Origin: Nocardia vinacea
Lineage (GTDB): Bacteria > Actinomycetota > Actinomycetes > Mycobacteriales > Mycobacteriaceae
Reading direction: 5' to 3'
Length of the DNA stretch: 64,000 bases
NCBI RefSeq assembly: GCF_035920345.1
Contig: NZ_CP109149.1
Span: 3,472,001 to 3,536,000, forward strand
Shown here: positions 1-9,345 of the stretch, one piece after another
Numbering within the stretch: position 1 is the stretch's first letter
Layout: each line of letters begins with the position of its first letter
Program-made: the position numbers and the translations under genes
Notes under the pieces: model-generated
Told to the model about the DNA's origin: nothing
The model's database searches: none
What the model saw: the letters and a program-made list of their open reading frames with translations, nothing else

Positions 1-2676
1 TCGTACCTGTTCCCCACCGAACAGGACTGGGTCACAAACAATCTCGCCGATCCGAAACTCACCGACGGCTTCGGATCGATCTTCCTGCTCGCCTCGGTAA
101 CCGATTCGGCGCACGCGCACCGAATCCTCGATCTGCTCGGCTGGCATTGGCATCTGCTGCGCGACAACAAATCGCTGATCTACAGTGTCGCAGCACATCT
201 CGGCGCCGACGCCGCCTCGGTCCTCACTCGACTGTGGGAGGCGGGTCAGGGCAACAGCTCCGCACCGGGACCGGAAACCCTGTCGCGCATCCTCGCCCAC
301 CTCCCCGCTGACGAAGCGATGGACTTCCTGGCCGGGCATTCGTGGCGCAATGTGACCGCTGCGGCGCTGCTCGCCTCGACCGAACGGTTTCCAGCCCGTG
401 CCATGCGTGTGCTCGGTACACGGACCGCCCAGCAGGAGAACGCCGCCGACTTCTGCCAGCACGTCCGCCGCTATCCCGAACTCGCCGTCGCCATGCGCGA
501 TGAACTGCCCGAATCCGCACAGCAGTTGATCACCGAGAGTCTGCCCGAAGAGCAGACGGTCGATACGACTCCCGCCCAACTGGTTCCCGCGATCCTGAGC
601 ACACCGCCATGGCAACGACCGCCCCGTAAGCCTGTTGCCGCCGTAGCACTCGAAGTTCCTGGGGATATTGATATTTCGTGGCTCGATGGCGAACGGGAGA
701 AATGGCTCGACACCGTCGGCACGCTGTCCGAGGACGAGATACGCGAGCGGCTGGAGCGCATTCCGCCCGGCAATGATTTTCTCAATGACTGGACACTGGA
801 CGCACTCGCCCAGGCTGACTTTTCGATCGCGGAACCGTATCTGCGCACCAGCACCGTGGGGTGGGGACTCTGGTCCGCCACTCCCCTGCTCGCACTCACC
901 GCAAAACACGGTGCCGCTACGCATGATCTGGTCATCGACACTGTCACGAAGCGACCGCGCGACCACGCTGCCGCGATCGCCCCTTTCGAAAGCCCGGCCG
1001 CCGCCGAACTGGTCGTGGACTGGCTGCGCCTGCGCTCGCGCCGCCGGATCGCGCTGGACTGGTTGCGCCGCCATCCCGCCTACGCCGCGACCGCGTTCAT
1101 TCCGGGAGCGATCGGCAAGGCGCGCAAGGCGAGACGCACCCATGCCGCGGCTCTGCGCACCCTCGTCACACTCGGTTACACCGATGCCGTCATTGCCGCC
1201 GCGGCCGCATATGACGCCACCGCTGCGGTGCGCGAATTGCTCGATACCGATCCCGCCGAGATCGTGCCTGCGCGAATTCCCGTTCTCCCGCAATGGTTGT
1301 CGATTTCGGAGCTGCCCGCGATCGGGCTGGCCGACGGCCACGCGCTGCCGCCCGGGGCGGTCGCCGATCTCGTTACGTTGATGATGATGTCGGAACCCGG
1401 AGCGCCGCATGCCGCGCTGGCACGGGTTCGCGACGACTGCGACGCGTCGAGTCTGGCCGCTGCGGCCGGTGCGATCCACAGCCAGTGGACCAGGGCGGGC
1501 GCGCCGTCGAAGGACACCTGGGTCTGGGAAGCGCTGGCTGCCTTGGGAAATGACGAGACCGTCGATGAGCTGCTGCCGAATATCCTTTGGAACGGGGCCA
1601 AGGACAATGCGCTCGACACCCTCGCCGCCATCGGTACCGACCACGCCTTGTCGGCACTGATCACATTGCACGAGAAGGGCCGGAACGCGGCGGTCCGGGA
1701 TGCGGCGCAGACCCGGGTAACCGATGTCGCGGACGAATTGGGTTTGAGCGAGGATCAACTCGCCGACCGCCTGGTTTCCGATCTCGGCCTGCGCCCCGAC
1801 GGTACGGCGCTGCTGGACTTCGGGCCGCGCCAATTCGTGCTCGGCTTCGATGAACAGCTGCGCCCCACCATTACCGGTACCGACGGCACCCGCTACAAGG
1901 CACTACCCAAGGCCGGAGTGCACGACGACGAGTACTCGGCCGCCGATGCGAACGCGACGTATCGCTCGATCCGCAAGTCGGTCAAGAAGTTCGCCGCCGA
2001 TCAGATCCGGCGGCTCGAACGCGCCATGGTCACCGAACGCCGCTTCACCCTGGACGAACTGCGCACCCTGTTCATCGCACATCCGGTGCGCATCAACGTG
2101 ACTCGCCGACTGATCTGGGCGACCTATCGCGACGACCAGGTGCTCGACTCGTTCCGCATCGCCGAAGACAACACCTTCGCCGATGCCGACGACGCCACAC
2201 TCGAAGTCGCCGAGGATGTCGTCGTCGGAATTGCACATCCCCTCCACCTGGGCACCGAACTGACCGCCGCGTGGGCCGATGTGCTCGCCGATTACGAACT
2301 CCTGCAACCATTTTCACAGATCGCCCGGGAGGTGCACCATCCGGATCCGGAACTGCTCGCCAGTTCCTCCGTGCCGACTCCTGCGAATGCAACTGTTCCT
2401 CTCGGCCGTATCCACGGCCTGACCGATCGCGGCTGGAATCCACCAGAACGCGGCGACGGCGGTCGCATCGATACCTTCGACAAGCGGCTGCCGAACGACC
2501 GGGTTTTCAATATCGGGATCGATCCGGGCATGGAGCCGTTCGACTCGGTCGCGCCTGTGCACGAGCTCAGGTACGCCGCGCTTACCGGACACAATGGCCC
2601 CACCTTCGCCGACCTCAGCCCGGTGACCGTGTCGGAAATCCTGCGTGATCTCGCCTGGCTCTGCGGCCCGCATTGA
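1..2676 (+). CDS. DUF4132 domain protein (5' end outside window)
   Basis: The reading frame is open from the first base, so this is the 3' part of a longer gene; the first internal ATG at 319 is not a convincing start. The protein is an alpha-helical, repeat-like polypeptide (HEAT-like in feel around 1000-1700), ending in a segment with the tryptophan and QPF signature (about 2270-2340) that I recognise from DUF4132 proteins, the E. coli YehI/MolR group. The function of that family is not established. It ends about 115 bases before the next start, and nothing upstream can be seen. Confidence 0.75.
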   Translation, partial: SYLFPTEQDWVTNNLADPKLTDGFGSIFLLASVTDSAHAHRILDLLGWHWHLLRDNKSLIYSVAAHLGADAASVLTRLWEAGQGNSSAPGPETLSRILAHLPADEAMDFLAGHSWRNVTAAALLASTERFPARAMRVLGTRTAQQENAADFCQHVRRYPELAVAMRDELPESAQQLITESLPEEQTVDTTPAQLVPAILSTPPWQRPPRKPVAAVALEVPGDIDISWLDGEREKWLDTVGTLSEDEIRERLERIPPGNDFLNDWTLDALAQADFSIAEPYLRTSTVGWGLWSATPLLALTAKHGAATHDLVIDTVTKRPRDHAAAIAPFESPAAAELVVDWLRLRSRRRIALDWLRRHPAYAATAFIPGAIGKARKARRTHAAALRTLVTLGYTDAVIAAAAAYDATAAVRELLDTDPAEIVPARIPVLPQWLSISELPAIGLADGHALPPGAVADLVTLMMMSEPGAPHAALARVRDDCDASSLAAAAGAIHSQWTRAGAPSKDTWVWEALAALGNDETVDELLPNILWNGAKDNALDTLAAIGTDHALSALITLHEKGRNAAVRDAAQTRVTDVADELGLSEDQLADRLVSDLGLRPDGTALLDFGPRQFVLGFDEQLRPTITGTDGTRYKALPKAGVHDDEYSAADANATYRSIRKSVKKFAADQIRRLERAMVTERRFTLDELRTLFIAHPVRINVTRRLIWATYRDDQVLDSFRIAEDNTFADADDATLEVAEDVVVGIAHPLHLGTELTAAWADVLADYELLQPFSQIAREVHHPDPELLASSSVPTPANATVPLGRIHGLTDRGWNPPERGDGGRIDTFDKRLPNDRVFNIGIDPGMEPFDSVAPVHELRYAALTGHNGPTFADLSPVTVSEILRDLAWLCGPH

Positions 2677-2793
2677 CAGCACTTCCTGGACGGACACAAC
2701 AGGCAAATAGGCACATCAGATGCGGGCTCGTCCCGGACGCAAACTCTGCGGCGGCGCATGAATCACTTCTCGAAGGCCGGTAGGCTCGCGAAC

Positions 2794-3495
2794 ATGGGCA
2801 CACACGGTGAACCAGAGGTCATCGGAACGCGGGTCGAGGTCGTGCGCGTTTTCACGGACCCGACCGGGCGGGGTGGCAACGAGCTCGGCATCGCTCGCGC
2901 CGCCGATGTCGCCGAGGTCGACCACCAGGCGCTGGCGGCGAAGGCGGGGTACAGCGAGACCGTCGTTGTCGAGGACCCCGTCGACGAGGTAGCCAAGGTG
3001 CGGATCTACACCCCCGCGGTGGAGCTGCCCTTCGCCGGGCATCCGTCGGTGGGCACCGCGTGGTGGTTCGCCGAGCAGGGCCAGCCGGTGCGGACTCTGC
3101 AAGTGTCGGCAGGTGCGGTCGCCGTCGAACTGACCGACGGCCTCGTCTGGATCAAGGCACGCGGCGAATGGGCCCCGGATTTCACCTTCCACCAGCTCGA
3201 AGATCTCGACGCGCTGGCAAATCTGCGCCCCGACGATTTCACCACCGGCTCGCATTACCTCTGGACCTGGACCGACGAGCACCGCGGCGCCCTGCGCTCC
3301 CGCATGTTCGCCCCCGCCATGGGCGTCCCCGAGGACGAAGCCACCGGAGCCGCCGCCGTCGCCCTCACCGCTCTGCTGCGCCGCAGCCTGATCATCACCC
3401 AGGGCAAGGGCTCACAGATCTTCACCGAATGGGACTCCGACGGTTGGGTCCGGCTCGGCGGCCGCGTCGTCGCCGACTCGGTCGTCCACCTCTAG
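2794..3495 (+). CDS. PhzF-family isomerase/epimerase-like protein
   Basis: A 233-residue protein of the PhzF/YddE fold, related to diaminopimelate epimerase. The hallmarks are visible: the N-terminal VFTDP...GGNELG loop (residues 19-32), the SET motif with the family's catalytic Glu (Glu55), the PFAGHPSVGTA motif (79-89) and a C-terminal EDEATGAAA glycine loop. I chose ATG 2794 because GGTAGG lies about nine bases upstream; an in-frame ATG at 2758 has no Shine-Dalgarno and would add 12 residues. PhzF proteins act on small cyclic or amino-acid-like substrates; no phenazine genes are nearby, so the substrate is unknown. It is shorter than most members (about 260-290 aa). Confidence 0.85.
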   Translation: MGTHGEPEVIGTRVEVVRVFTDPTGRGGNELGIARAADVAEVDHQALAAKAGYSETVVVEDPVDEVAKVRIYTPAVELPFAGHPSVGTAWWFAEQGQPVRTLQVSAGAVAVELTDGLVWIKARGEWAPDFTFHQLEDLDALANLRPDDFTTGSHYLWTWTDEHRGALRSRMFAPAMGVPEDEATGAAAVALTALLRRSLIITQGKGSQIFTEWDSDGWVRLGGRVVADSVVHL

Positions 3496-3582
3496 GCCGC
3501 GAGTATCCGACGGTACGTCCGCTCGGACTGCTGACCAGAGCTGAGACTCCGCGCGAACTCTTTGGACCGCAGGTGGGACGAC

Positions 3583-4008
3583 CTATTCCGGTTGCGGATG
3601 GCGGCCGGAATCGGAGACTAGTTCGGCGAGACGGCGCAGCAGCGTGACGAGCTGGACCCGTTCGGTGGGCATAAACGCCTCGTAGGCCCGGAGCTGGCGC
3701 TCGCGCAGCCGGGTCCGGAGCAAAGCGAGCCGCTCGGCGCCATCGTCGGTGAGGCTGACCAGGACTCGCCGCTCGTCCTCCGGGGATCGGCGGCGCACGA
3801 CGACGCCCTTCGCCTCCAGTTGCTGCAACATGCGGGTGGCGGTGGGCACGCTGACATCCGCGTTGCTCGCCAGTCGTCCCACCGGGATGTCCGCCTCCCC
3901 GGCCAGCGGTTCCAGGAGTGCGACCTGGGCCAGGGAGAGTCCACCGATCTGCTCGGCGTCCACCAGCACCTCATCCCGCCTGTCTACCGGGATGCAATGG
4001 ACCGTCAT
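3583..4008 (-). CDS. MarR-family regulator, 5' end probably rearranged
   Basis: A 141-residue winged-helix protein. The core from residue 24 onward is typical MarR: LSLAQVALLEPLA, the recognition-helix stretch SVPTATRMLQQLEAKGVV, and the wing RRSPEDERRVLVSLTDDG. The first about 23 residues do not look like the usual dimerisation helix, and exactly there the opposite strand carries the broken 5' end of an amidohydrolase gene. I infer that a deletion joined the two genes and replaced the MarR N-terminus, so the product may be non-functional. Confidence 0.7.
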   Translation of the reverse strand: MTVHCIPVDRRDEVLVDAEQIGGLSLAQVALLEPLAGEADIPVGRLASNADVSVPTATRMLQQLEAKGVVVRRRSPEDERRVLVSLTDDGAERLALLRTRLRERQLRAYEAFMPTERVQLVTLLRRLAELVSDSGRHPQPE

Positions 4009-4011
4009 GGG

Positions 4012-4541
4012 GAGACGGCCGGGGGTTGGCCCACACCCGCTGGGATGCCGAGAGTGCGATCGCGATGATGGACCACCGGTCGATCGCGACCGGCATCCTC
4101 TCGATCAGCTCACCGGGCACCCACTTCGGCGACGACGCGGAGGCCCGCGCGATCACCCGCGACGTCAACGAGTACAGCGCGGAGCTGACCAAGGACCGGC
4201 CCGACCGCTTCGGGTTCTTCGCGAGCCTCCCGCTACCGGACATCGAGGGCGCGATCACCGAAACCTCCTACGCGCTGGACGAACTGCACGCCAACGGTGT
4301 GGCGCTGCTATCCAACTACTACGGCCGCTACCTCGGCCACAAGGAGTTCGAGCCACTCTGGGCCGAGCTCGACACTCGCGCCGCGGTGGTTTTCATCCAC
4401 CCCACTGCCCCGCCGATGCCGATGCTGGAGGGCATGCCGAGTTCCCTGCTGGACAGCTACGAGGGCTTCGAACCCGGCCAGCTCGATGCGATCAATCGCG
4501 GTAGCGCCGAGGCCCTATTCCCCCGTCTCGCAGCAGCCTGA
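4012..4541 (+). pseudogene. amidohydrolase (ACMSD-like) remnant
   Basis: Remnant of an amidohydrolase-2 family gene (aminocarboxymuconate-semialdehyde decarboxylase type). The GGWPTP motif near 4021-4038 is in one frame, and the continuation RWDAESAIAMMD is in another from about 4038, so a frameshift lies at about 4036-4041. The middle (VNEYSAEL, RFGFFASLPLPD, HPTAPPMPM) is well preserved. It then jumps from the HPTAPP region directly to the usual C-terminus (ALFPRLAA), so roughly the last third, including metal ligands, is missing. The N-terminal metal motif is also gone, abutting the MarR gene. Confidence 0.75.
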
Positions 4542-4562
4542 TCAGACAGCGACGCGGGCGGC

Positions 4563-5240
4563 CTATCCGGAGACGGCGGCGATCAGCATGTAGGCCGTGC
4601 CGAGGTCCATGACGATATGCGGCACGATCGCGGATGTCAGTGCGCGGGTGACGAAGTAAGCCGACCGCTGCGGGCCGGTTCGGCTGCCGATCGGGTGGCC
4701 GAGCCAGCGCCGGCAACGGCCGGTACTCGCCGCGACGATCAAGGCGAGCGCATCGGCGGTGAAGAGCGCGGTCAGTGTCAGCGCCGGTCCGGGGGCCGGC
4801 CCGTCGGCGTGCATGCCCGCACTGTGTCCCGCGATCGAGTACAGCATGGCAGCCGCGACGGCGATGTGATATCCGACGGCGATGATTCGATCGTCGGGTA
4901 GCACACGAGTTGTATTGCACCACTGCACAATTCGATCTACCAGTAAAGCCGCGAAGACGATGATGAGCGCGATCAGCACACCGCGCAGCACCACCGGATC
5001 CGCTCCCATCGGAAAGATCAGCATCGCAAGCATGACCATGCACATGATCAGATGGGCGGCGTCGGACTCGTGACATGCCGCCGCATTCATGCCGCGCGAA
5101 TCTGCTTGCAGGCGAACGGGTTCGGCCCTACCGACGCCATCCGGTGCCGCCAATCGCCCGAGCACCACCGCGCCCGCGACCAGAAACGCCACCACGACCG
5201 CCCACCGCAAGGCGGCATACTCCTGCGCGAACTCCACCAC
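4563..5240 (-). CDS. DUF5134 integral membrane protein
   Basis: About 225 residues with some six hydrophobic segments and a C-terminal TSAIVPHIVMDLGTAYMLI helix, the pattern of actinobacterial DUF5134 proteins, which are uncharacterised and often His-rich in the membrane. I start it at GTG 5240 (GGGAGG seven bases upstream, at 5248-5253); GTG at 5246 and 5237 are alternatives. A longer in-frame extension to 5549 is compositionally a shadow of the AraC gene. Histidines in the CHESDAAH segment and near the end of the protein could bind metal, which is a guess. Confidence 0.75.
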   Translation of the reverse strand: MVEFAQEYAALRWAVVVAFLVAGAVVLGRLAAPDGVGRAEPVRLQADSRGMNAAACHESDAAHLIMCMVMLAMLIFPMGADPVVLRGVLIALIIVFAALLVDRIVQWCNTTRVLPDDRIIAVGYHIAVAAAMLYSIAGHSAGMHADGPAPGPALTLTALFTADALALIVAASTGRCRRWLGHPIGSRTGPQRSAYFVTRALTSAIVPHIVMDLGTAYMLIAAVSG

Positions 5241-5418
5241 ACCCACCTCCCGACCCAGCTCTTCCCCTCCATGCTCGCACCCCAACCCCCTCACCCGCCG
5301 CCCTTTCCCCACACCCCTCCGACACAGACCCCAGGCCCCGCTGGACGGATGATCACGTGGAAACCATGGCGGCAAATCGCGAAAAGCCCCCGCCACCAGT
5401 TCCACCTGATCTTGATCG

Positions 5419-6492
5419 CTAGCGCACGATGCTGGGGCGGAGGCGCTCGGTGGCGGCGCGGGCGAAGCGGCCCGGCGAGATGCCGCGCCATTGTTTGAAG
5501 GCGTTGGAGAAGCTCGGGGCGCCGGAATAGCCCATCCGGTAGGCGACATCTTCGACGGTGAGACCGGTGGCGAGTAGTTCCTCGGCGAGGGTGCCGTAGG
5601 TTTCGACGCACAGTCGGCGGTATGAGGTGCCCTCGTCGGCTAGTCGGCGACGCATTGTGCGCAGGCTCATGTGCAGGCGTTCGGCCACATCCTCCTGGGT
5701 GATGCGGCCGTTCATCTGATGTAGCAGCACCTCGCGCACCGATCCGGCAAGGCCCTGCTGCAAACCTCGGCGTTGCAGCAGGTCGGCGCACTGTTCCTCG
5801 AACATCAGCGCGGTGAGCGGGCTGGCATTGGGCATCGGTCGATCGATATCGGTGGCGTCGAAGACCGCGAGCTGCAGCTCCGGGGATTCGATGCTGGGAA
5901 TCTCGAATTGCTCCAGTATCGGCCGCATTCGGGACAGCAGCCCACCGGCGACCTCGGCCCGCACCACCGGCGGCGGCACCCCGAACACCAGATACCAGTT
6001 GTAGAGCAGGGCCGCCACATCTCGTTCGGCGAGAAAGGCACGCAGATCCGCGGGCAGATCCCGGTCGTCGCCGTAGAGCCAGACCTCGTCGCCGTGATAG
6101 ACGTGCCAAGCCCGCGCGAACGAGGTCATCATGCTGAAGTAGCGCATCGCGACATCGATGGCCGAACGCATAGTCGGACTGCTCAGCACCGCCATACCGA
6201 GTACGCCGTGGGTGGTGATGCGCGTGCGCATACCCGCCTCGAAGCCCAGGCCCGGTTGGTCGTCGAGCAAAGTGACGAGATTGCGGACGAGTAGAAGTTC
6301 CTGTGCCGCAGTGATCTCCGCGCCGGGCGTTTTCAACACCACCGGACCGATACCGGTGCCGCACAGGAGGTCCGCGCGCGTCAGATTGTGATCATCGGCG
6401 AGCTCGGCAAGGATCGCCGCATTCGCCACCGACCGCCGCCACTCCCAAGAGGCCACGGATACATCGTGAGCGCTGCTGGCCGATACTCGCAA
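5419..6492 (-). CDS. AraC-family regulator (OruR/ArgR type)
   Basis: A 357-residue regulator. The N-terminal two thirds are the arabinose-binding-like domain of the PF12625 type (LGFEAGMRTRITTHGVLGMAVLSS region); the C-terminal about 100 residues carry two helix-turn-helices (ITQEDVAERLHMSLRTMRRRL and VEDVAYRMGYSGAPSFSNAFK). It is transcribed away from the SDR gene at 6645, and the about 150-base gap is the likely shared control region. I infer that the SDR gene is a candidate target. The inducer is unknown. Confidence 0.9.
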   Translation of the reverse strand: MRVSASSAHDVSVASWEWRRSVANAAILAELADDHNLTRADLLCGTGIGPVVLKTPGAEITAAQELLLVRNLVTLLDDQPGLGFEAGMRTRITTHGVLGMAVLSSPTMRSAIDVAMRYFSMMTSFARAWHVYHGDEVWLYGDDRDLPADLRAFLAERDVAALLYNWYLVFGVPPPVVRAEVAGGLLSRMRPILEQFEIPSIESPELQLAVFDATDIDRPMPNASPLTALMFEEQCADLLQRRGLQQGLAGSVREVLLHQMNGRITQEDVAERLHMSLRTMRRRLADEGTSYRRLCVETYGTLAEELLATGLTVEDVAYRMGYSGAPSFSNAFKQWRGISPGRFARAATERLRPSIVR

Positions 6493-6644
6493 GGTTTTGG
6501 CCGGACATCGTATATACCAAGCGAGTTCGGCTCGAGCTGACCGGTATGCGCAATCTCATGACCCGATATCGCATGGCAACCGCACTATTGCATATCTACC
6601 GTCATAGCTATCGTCGAGCGAAGACCAAGGTAGGCGAGAACAAC

Positions 6645-7373
6645 ATGCCGAGAAAGCCCCTTGTCGGTACGCGCGTCGCGATTACGGGCGGCACCTACGG
6701 TATCGGTAAGGAGACCGCATTGGCCTTCCTGGCCGCCGGTGCCGATGTGGCGATCGGTGACGCGGACACCGGCAAAGTGCGTGCAATCACCGCCCAGCTC
6801 AACCGGATTCATGGTGCCGACGCCGTCGGCCTTCCTGTCGCGGTCACCGACGGCGTGCGTTTCGCCGAATTCCTCGCGATCGCCGAACACAGGCTGGGCG
6901 GTCTCGATGTCGTGGTGAATGCCGCCGACATCGAACCAATCGGTTCGTTCCTAGCCGGATCCGATCACGAATCGGATCGGCAGATCGACATCAATCTCCG
7001 TGCGGTGATCACCGGATCCCGGCTCGCCGGAATGCGTTTCGTCCAACAGGGCCACGGACATATCGTCAATATCGGTTCGGCCATCGGCGTCACGGCCGCA
7101 CTCGGCGCCGCGGTGTATTGCGCGACCAAACATGCGGTGGTCGGACTCGGCACCGCACTGCACCGCGGACTCGCCGAGCAGGGTGTACTGGTCAGCACCA
7201 TCGCGCCCGGTTACGCACCCGATCCGGAAGCGGTGGCGGACGCGATCGTCGACTGTGTCGAACACCGGCGCGGCGGACTCGTGGTGGTGCCGCCGACGGG
7301 GTGGTTGCGTACCGCGATGCCGGATCCGGCGCAGTTGCGTCATACGATGCGACGGATGCTCGGCAGTATGTGA
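6645..7373 (+). CDS. short-chain dehydrogenase/reductase
   Basis: 242-residue classical SDR. It has the cofactor motif TGGTYGIG (residues 14-21), catalytic Ser145, Tyr158 and Lys162 (YCATK). The usual NNAG is degenerate (VNAAD at 91-95). ATG 6645 is preceded by an AGGCGAG stretch; upstream in-frame ATG codons at 6546 and later lie in the divergent promoter region and look spurious. Its substrate is unknown. It is divergent from the AraC gene and convergent with the acyl-CoA ligase, whose stop codon is only four bases away. Confidence 0.85.
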   Translation: MPRKPLVGTRVAITGGTYGIGKETALAFLAAGADVAIGDADTGKVRAITAQLNRIHGADAVGLPVAVTDGVRFAEFLAIAEHRLGGLDVVVNAADIEPIGSFLAGSDHESDRQIDINLRAVITGSRLAGMRFVQQGHGHIVNIGSAIGVTAALGAAVYCATKHAVVGLGTALHRGLAEQGVLVSTIAPGYAPDPEAVADAIVDCVEHRRGGLVVVPPTGWLRTAMPDPAQLRHTMRRMLGSM

Positions 7374-7377
7374 GCCG

Positions 7378-9021
7378 TCAGGCCGGGAGCTCCCGCAGGA
7401 CCCGTTTGAGTACCTTCCCGGTGGGGTTGCGCGGGAGCTCGTCGACGAACAGCACGTCACGCGGGACCTTGAAGCGGGCCAGATGCGTCTTCACGTGCTC
7501 GCGCACCTCGTCCTCGGTGAGCGAATGCCCTTCGCGGACAACGACTACCACGCGCAGGCGCTGGCCGTATCGATCGTCCTGGACCCCGAATGCGCTGACC
7601 TCCGCCACTGCCGGATGCGCGGCGAGCAGTTCCTCGACCTCGCCCGGAAAGACGTTCTCGCCGCCGGAGACGATCATGTCGTCATCGCGTCCGTCGATGA
7701 AAAGTCTTCCGGCACTGTCGAAATGGCCGACATCGCCGGTGGACATCAGCGGTCCGATGCGCGCCTTGTCGCCACCGCCGGTGTAGCCCTCGAATTGGTA
7801 GTTGTTGCCGACGAAGATGCGTCCGGTCGTGCCGGGACTTACCTCTCGGTCGTTGTCGTCGAAGATCTTCACGGTGGTACCGGGCACCGGAGAGCCGACG
7901 CAGCCGGGCTCGACAGCCAGATCCGCAGGTGTCGCAATAGTCGCGTAGGCCACCTCCGTGGACCCGTAAACGTTGTACACCACCGGCCCGAATGCGTCGG
8001 TCACCCGGATACACAGGTCGGCACCCAGCTGCGAGCCCGCGACGAAGATGATCCGCAACCGCGAAAGATCGCACTCAGCAATAGCTTTCGGTCCAGCGTC
8101 GACGAGTCGCCGCAGCATCACCGGCACCGCGACCATGGCCGTGGCACCGTGGCGGTCCAGACTGTCCAGCACCTCCTGGGGATCGAAGCGCCGCCGGATC
8201 ACCAGCGTGGAACCGAAGCCGACCGCGAGGACGGCGTGCGCGAACCCGAGCGTATGGAATAGCGGCGCAGGGCATTCGGTGATTTCACGGGCACGGAACG
8301 GCACTTTGCCGAGGATGGCGCCCAGCGGTGACAGTGAGGCAGGCTCGCTGCTGCGCGGCGCACCTTTCGGGGTGCCGGTCGTCCCGCTGGTCAGCAGGAT
8401 GATGCGGGCGGCGGTGCGCGGCTTACGCGGTGGTGTCCGCGCCGCACCCGCGATCAGATTGTCGATGGTGTCGACGCCCGGTTTATCGGCCCAGGCACGG
8501 TAGCGGCCCCGACGCGGCGTGAAATCGCCGAGCATACTTGCGTATTCGTCGTCGAAGATCAGCAGATCGGCGCCCTCGCGGGTCACCACCTCGCGCAGTT
8601 GCGGCGCCGCGAAATCGGTATTGAGCAGGATGATTCGCGCACCGCATTTCGCGGCGGCGAAGACCGCGTAGTGGAAGCCGCGGTGGTTGCGCGCCAGGAT
8701 GGCGACACCCTCGCCGTCCCGCAGTCCACGCGCCCGCCAGGCATTCGCGAGCGCGGTGCTGCGCTCGTCGAGTTCACGAAAACTGACGCGGCCGAGTTCA
8801 TCGATGATGGCGGCGCGATCGCGATAGCGCAGAGCGGCAACCGTTGTCAGCCCGCCCAGCAGTCCGGAGCGCAGCACCGCGGCACCCATGAGGGCGAGTC
8901 GATCCGGACGTTCGGGGGTCGCGAGTCCGGCACGCACCGTCAACGCGGCGTAATAGGTCTCATCGGCGGCCCGACGCGCCGCAGCCGCGGCCAGCGCCCC
9001 GACCTTGTTCGCAAACTTCAT
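7378..9021 (-). CDS. fatty-acyl-CoA synthetase (FadD-like)
   Basis: 547-residue ANL-superfamily adenylating enzyme that activates a carboxylic acid to its CoA thioester. P-loop LLTSGTTGTPKG (209-220), motif VYGSTE, the STGDVGHFD and GRDDDMIVSGGENV motifs and the catalytic Lys536 (NPTGK) are all present. The N-terminus resembles mycobacterial FadD2/FadD12-type long-chain ligases, not phenylacetate ligases. The ATG at 9021 overlaps the stop of a small upstream reading frame (ATGA), which suggests translational coupling. An earlier in-frame start at 9243 gives an Arg/Gly-rich extension unlike the family. Confidence 0.9.
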   Translation of the reverse strand: MKFANKVGALAAAAARRAADETYYAALTVRAGLATPERPDRLALMGAAVLRSGLLGGLTTVAALRYRDRAAIIDELGRVSFRELDERSTALANAWRARGLRDGEGVAILARNHRGFHYAVFAAAKCGARIILLNTDFAAPQLREVVTREGADLLIFDDEYASMLGDFTPRRGRYRAWADKPGVDTIDNLIAGAARTPPRKPRTAARIILLTSGTTGTPKGAPRSSEPASLSPLGAILGKVPFRAREITECPAPLFHTLGFAHAVLAVGFGSTLVIRRRFDPQEVLDSLDRHGATAMVAVPVMLRRLVDAGPKAIAECDLSRLRIIFVAGSQLGADLCIRVTDAFGPVVYNVYGSTEVAYATIATPADLAVEPGCVGSPVPGTTVKIFDDNDREVSPGTTGRIFVGNNYQFEGYTGGGDKARIGPLMSTGDVGHFDSAGRLFIDGRDDDMIVSGGENVFPGEVEELLAAHPAVAEVSAFGVQDDRYGQRLRVVVVVREGHSLTEDEVREHVKTHLARFKVPRDVLFVDELPRNPTGKVLKRVLRELPA

Positions 9022-9233
9022 GATTCGATCCTGACGCCAATCTCGCCGAACCGCTCGCCGACCCGAACCCCTTCGGCCGCAGCCGGTTCTGACACCGCGG
9101 CCGTGCGGCCGATTCGCCTGAACACGGCGTCGCGCCCCGCTCTGCTGGCCACGGCGCCCAGGGGTACCGGCAGTCGGCGCGGCCCAGTCAGAGCACGATC
9201 CGTGCGCGGCGCGTACTTCTCGAGTATCGGCAT
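9018..9233 (-). CDS. possible 71-aa coupled ORF upstream of acyl-CoA ligase
   Basis: An open frame of 71 codons whose TGA overlaps the ligase ATG (ATGA). AGGTGG lies six bases before its ATG, a plausible ribosome site. Third-position GC is high but lower than in neighbours, and rare codons (ATA, AGA, AGG) occur. The sequence is Arg-rich with no family I recognise. It could be a small protein, a coupling leader, or chance. Confidence 0.3.
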   Translation of the reverse strand: MPILEKYAPRTDRALTGPRRLPVPLGAVASRAGRDAVFRRIGRTAAVSEPAAAEGVRVGERFGEIGVRIES

Positions 9234-9247
9234 CGTTGTCCACCTAG

Positions 9248-9267
9248 GTGAGGGCGAGTGCCCTCAC
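9248..9267. promoter_or_regulatory. perfect 8-bp palindrome (operator candidate)
   Basis: GTGAGGGC and GCCCTCAC flank a four-base centre (9256-9259). It lies 15 bases upstream of the mini-ORF start at 9233 and about 80 bases upstream of the acetyltransferase start, so it could be an operator for either direction. The dyad size suits a TetR- or GntR-type dimer; the regulator is not identified. Confidence 0.45.
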
Positions 9268-9345
9268 AGTAAAGGGTCTCCGGCGAATTCGTCGAGCACC
9301 GACCCAGACAGCAGGACCGACGCAGGCACGATCCATGATGGACGG

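Noticed and set aside
2794..3495. PhzF-like gene as part of a phenazine cluster
   Set aside because: No other phz genes are near; PhzF-like proteins are widespread in primary metabolism.
4563..5549. Longer version of the DUF5134 protein starting at 5549
   Set aside because: The extra about 100 residues overlap the AraC gene and lack membrane or family character; a ribosome site supports GTG 5240.
8599..9345. Upstream extension of the acetyltransferase
   Set aside because: Antisense to the ligase gene, Arg-rich, and not part of the GNAT fold.
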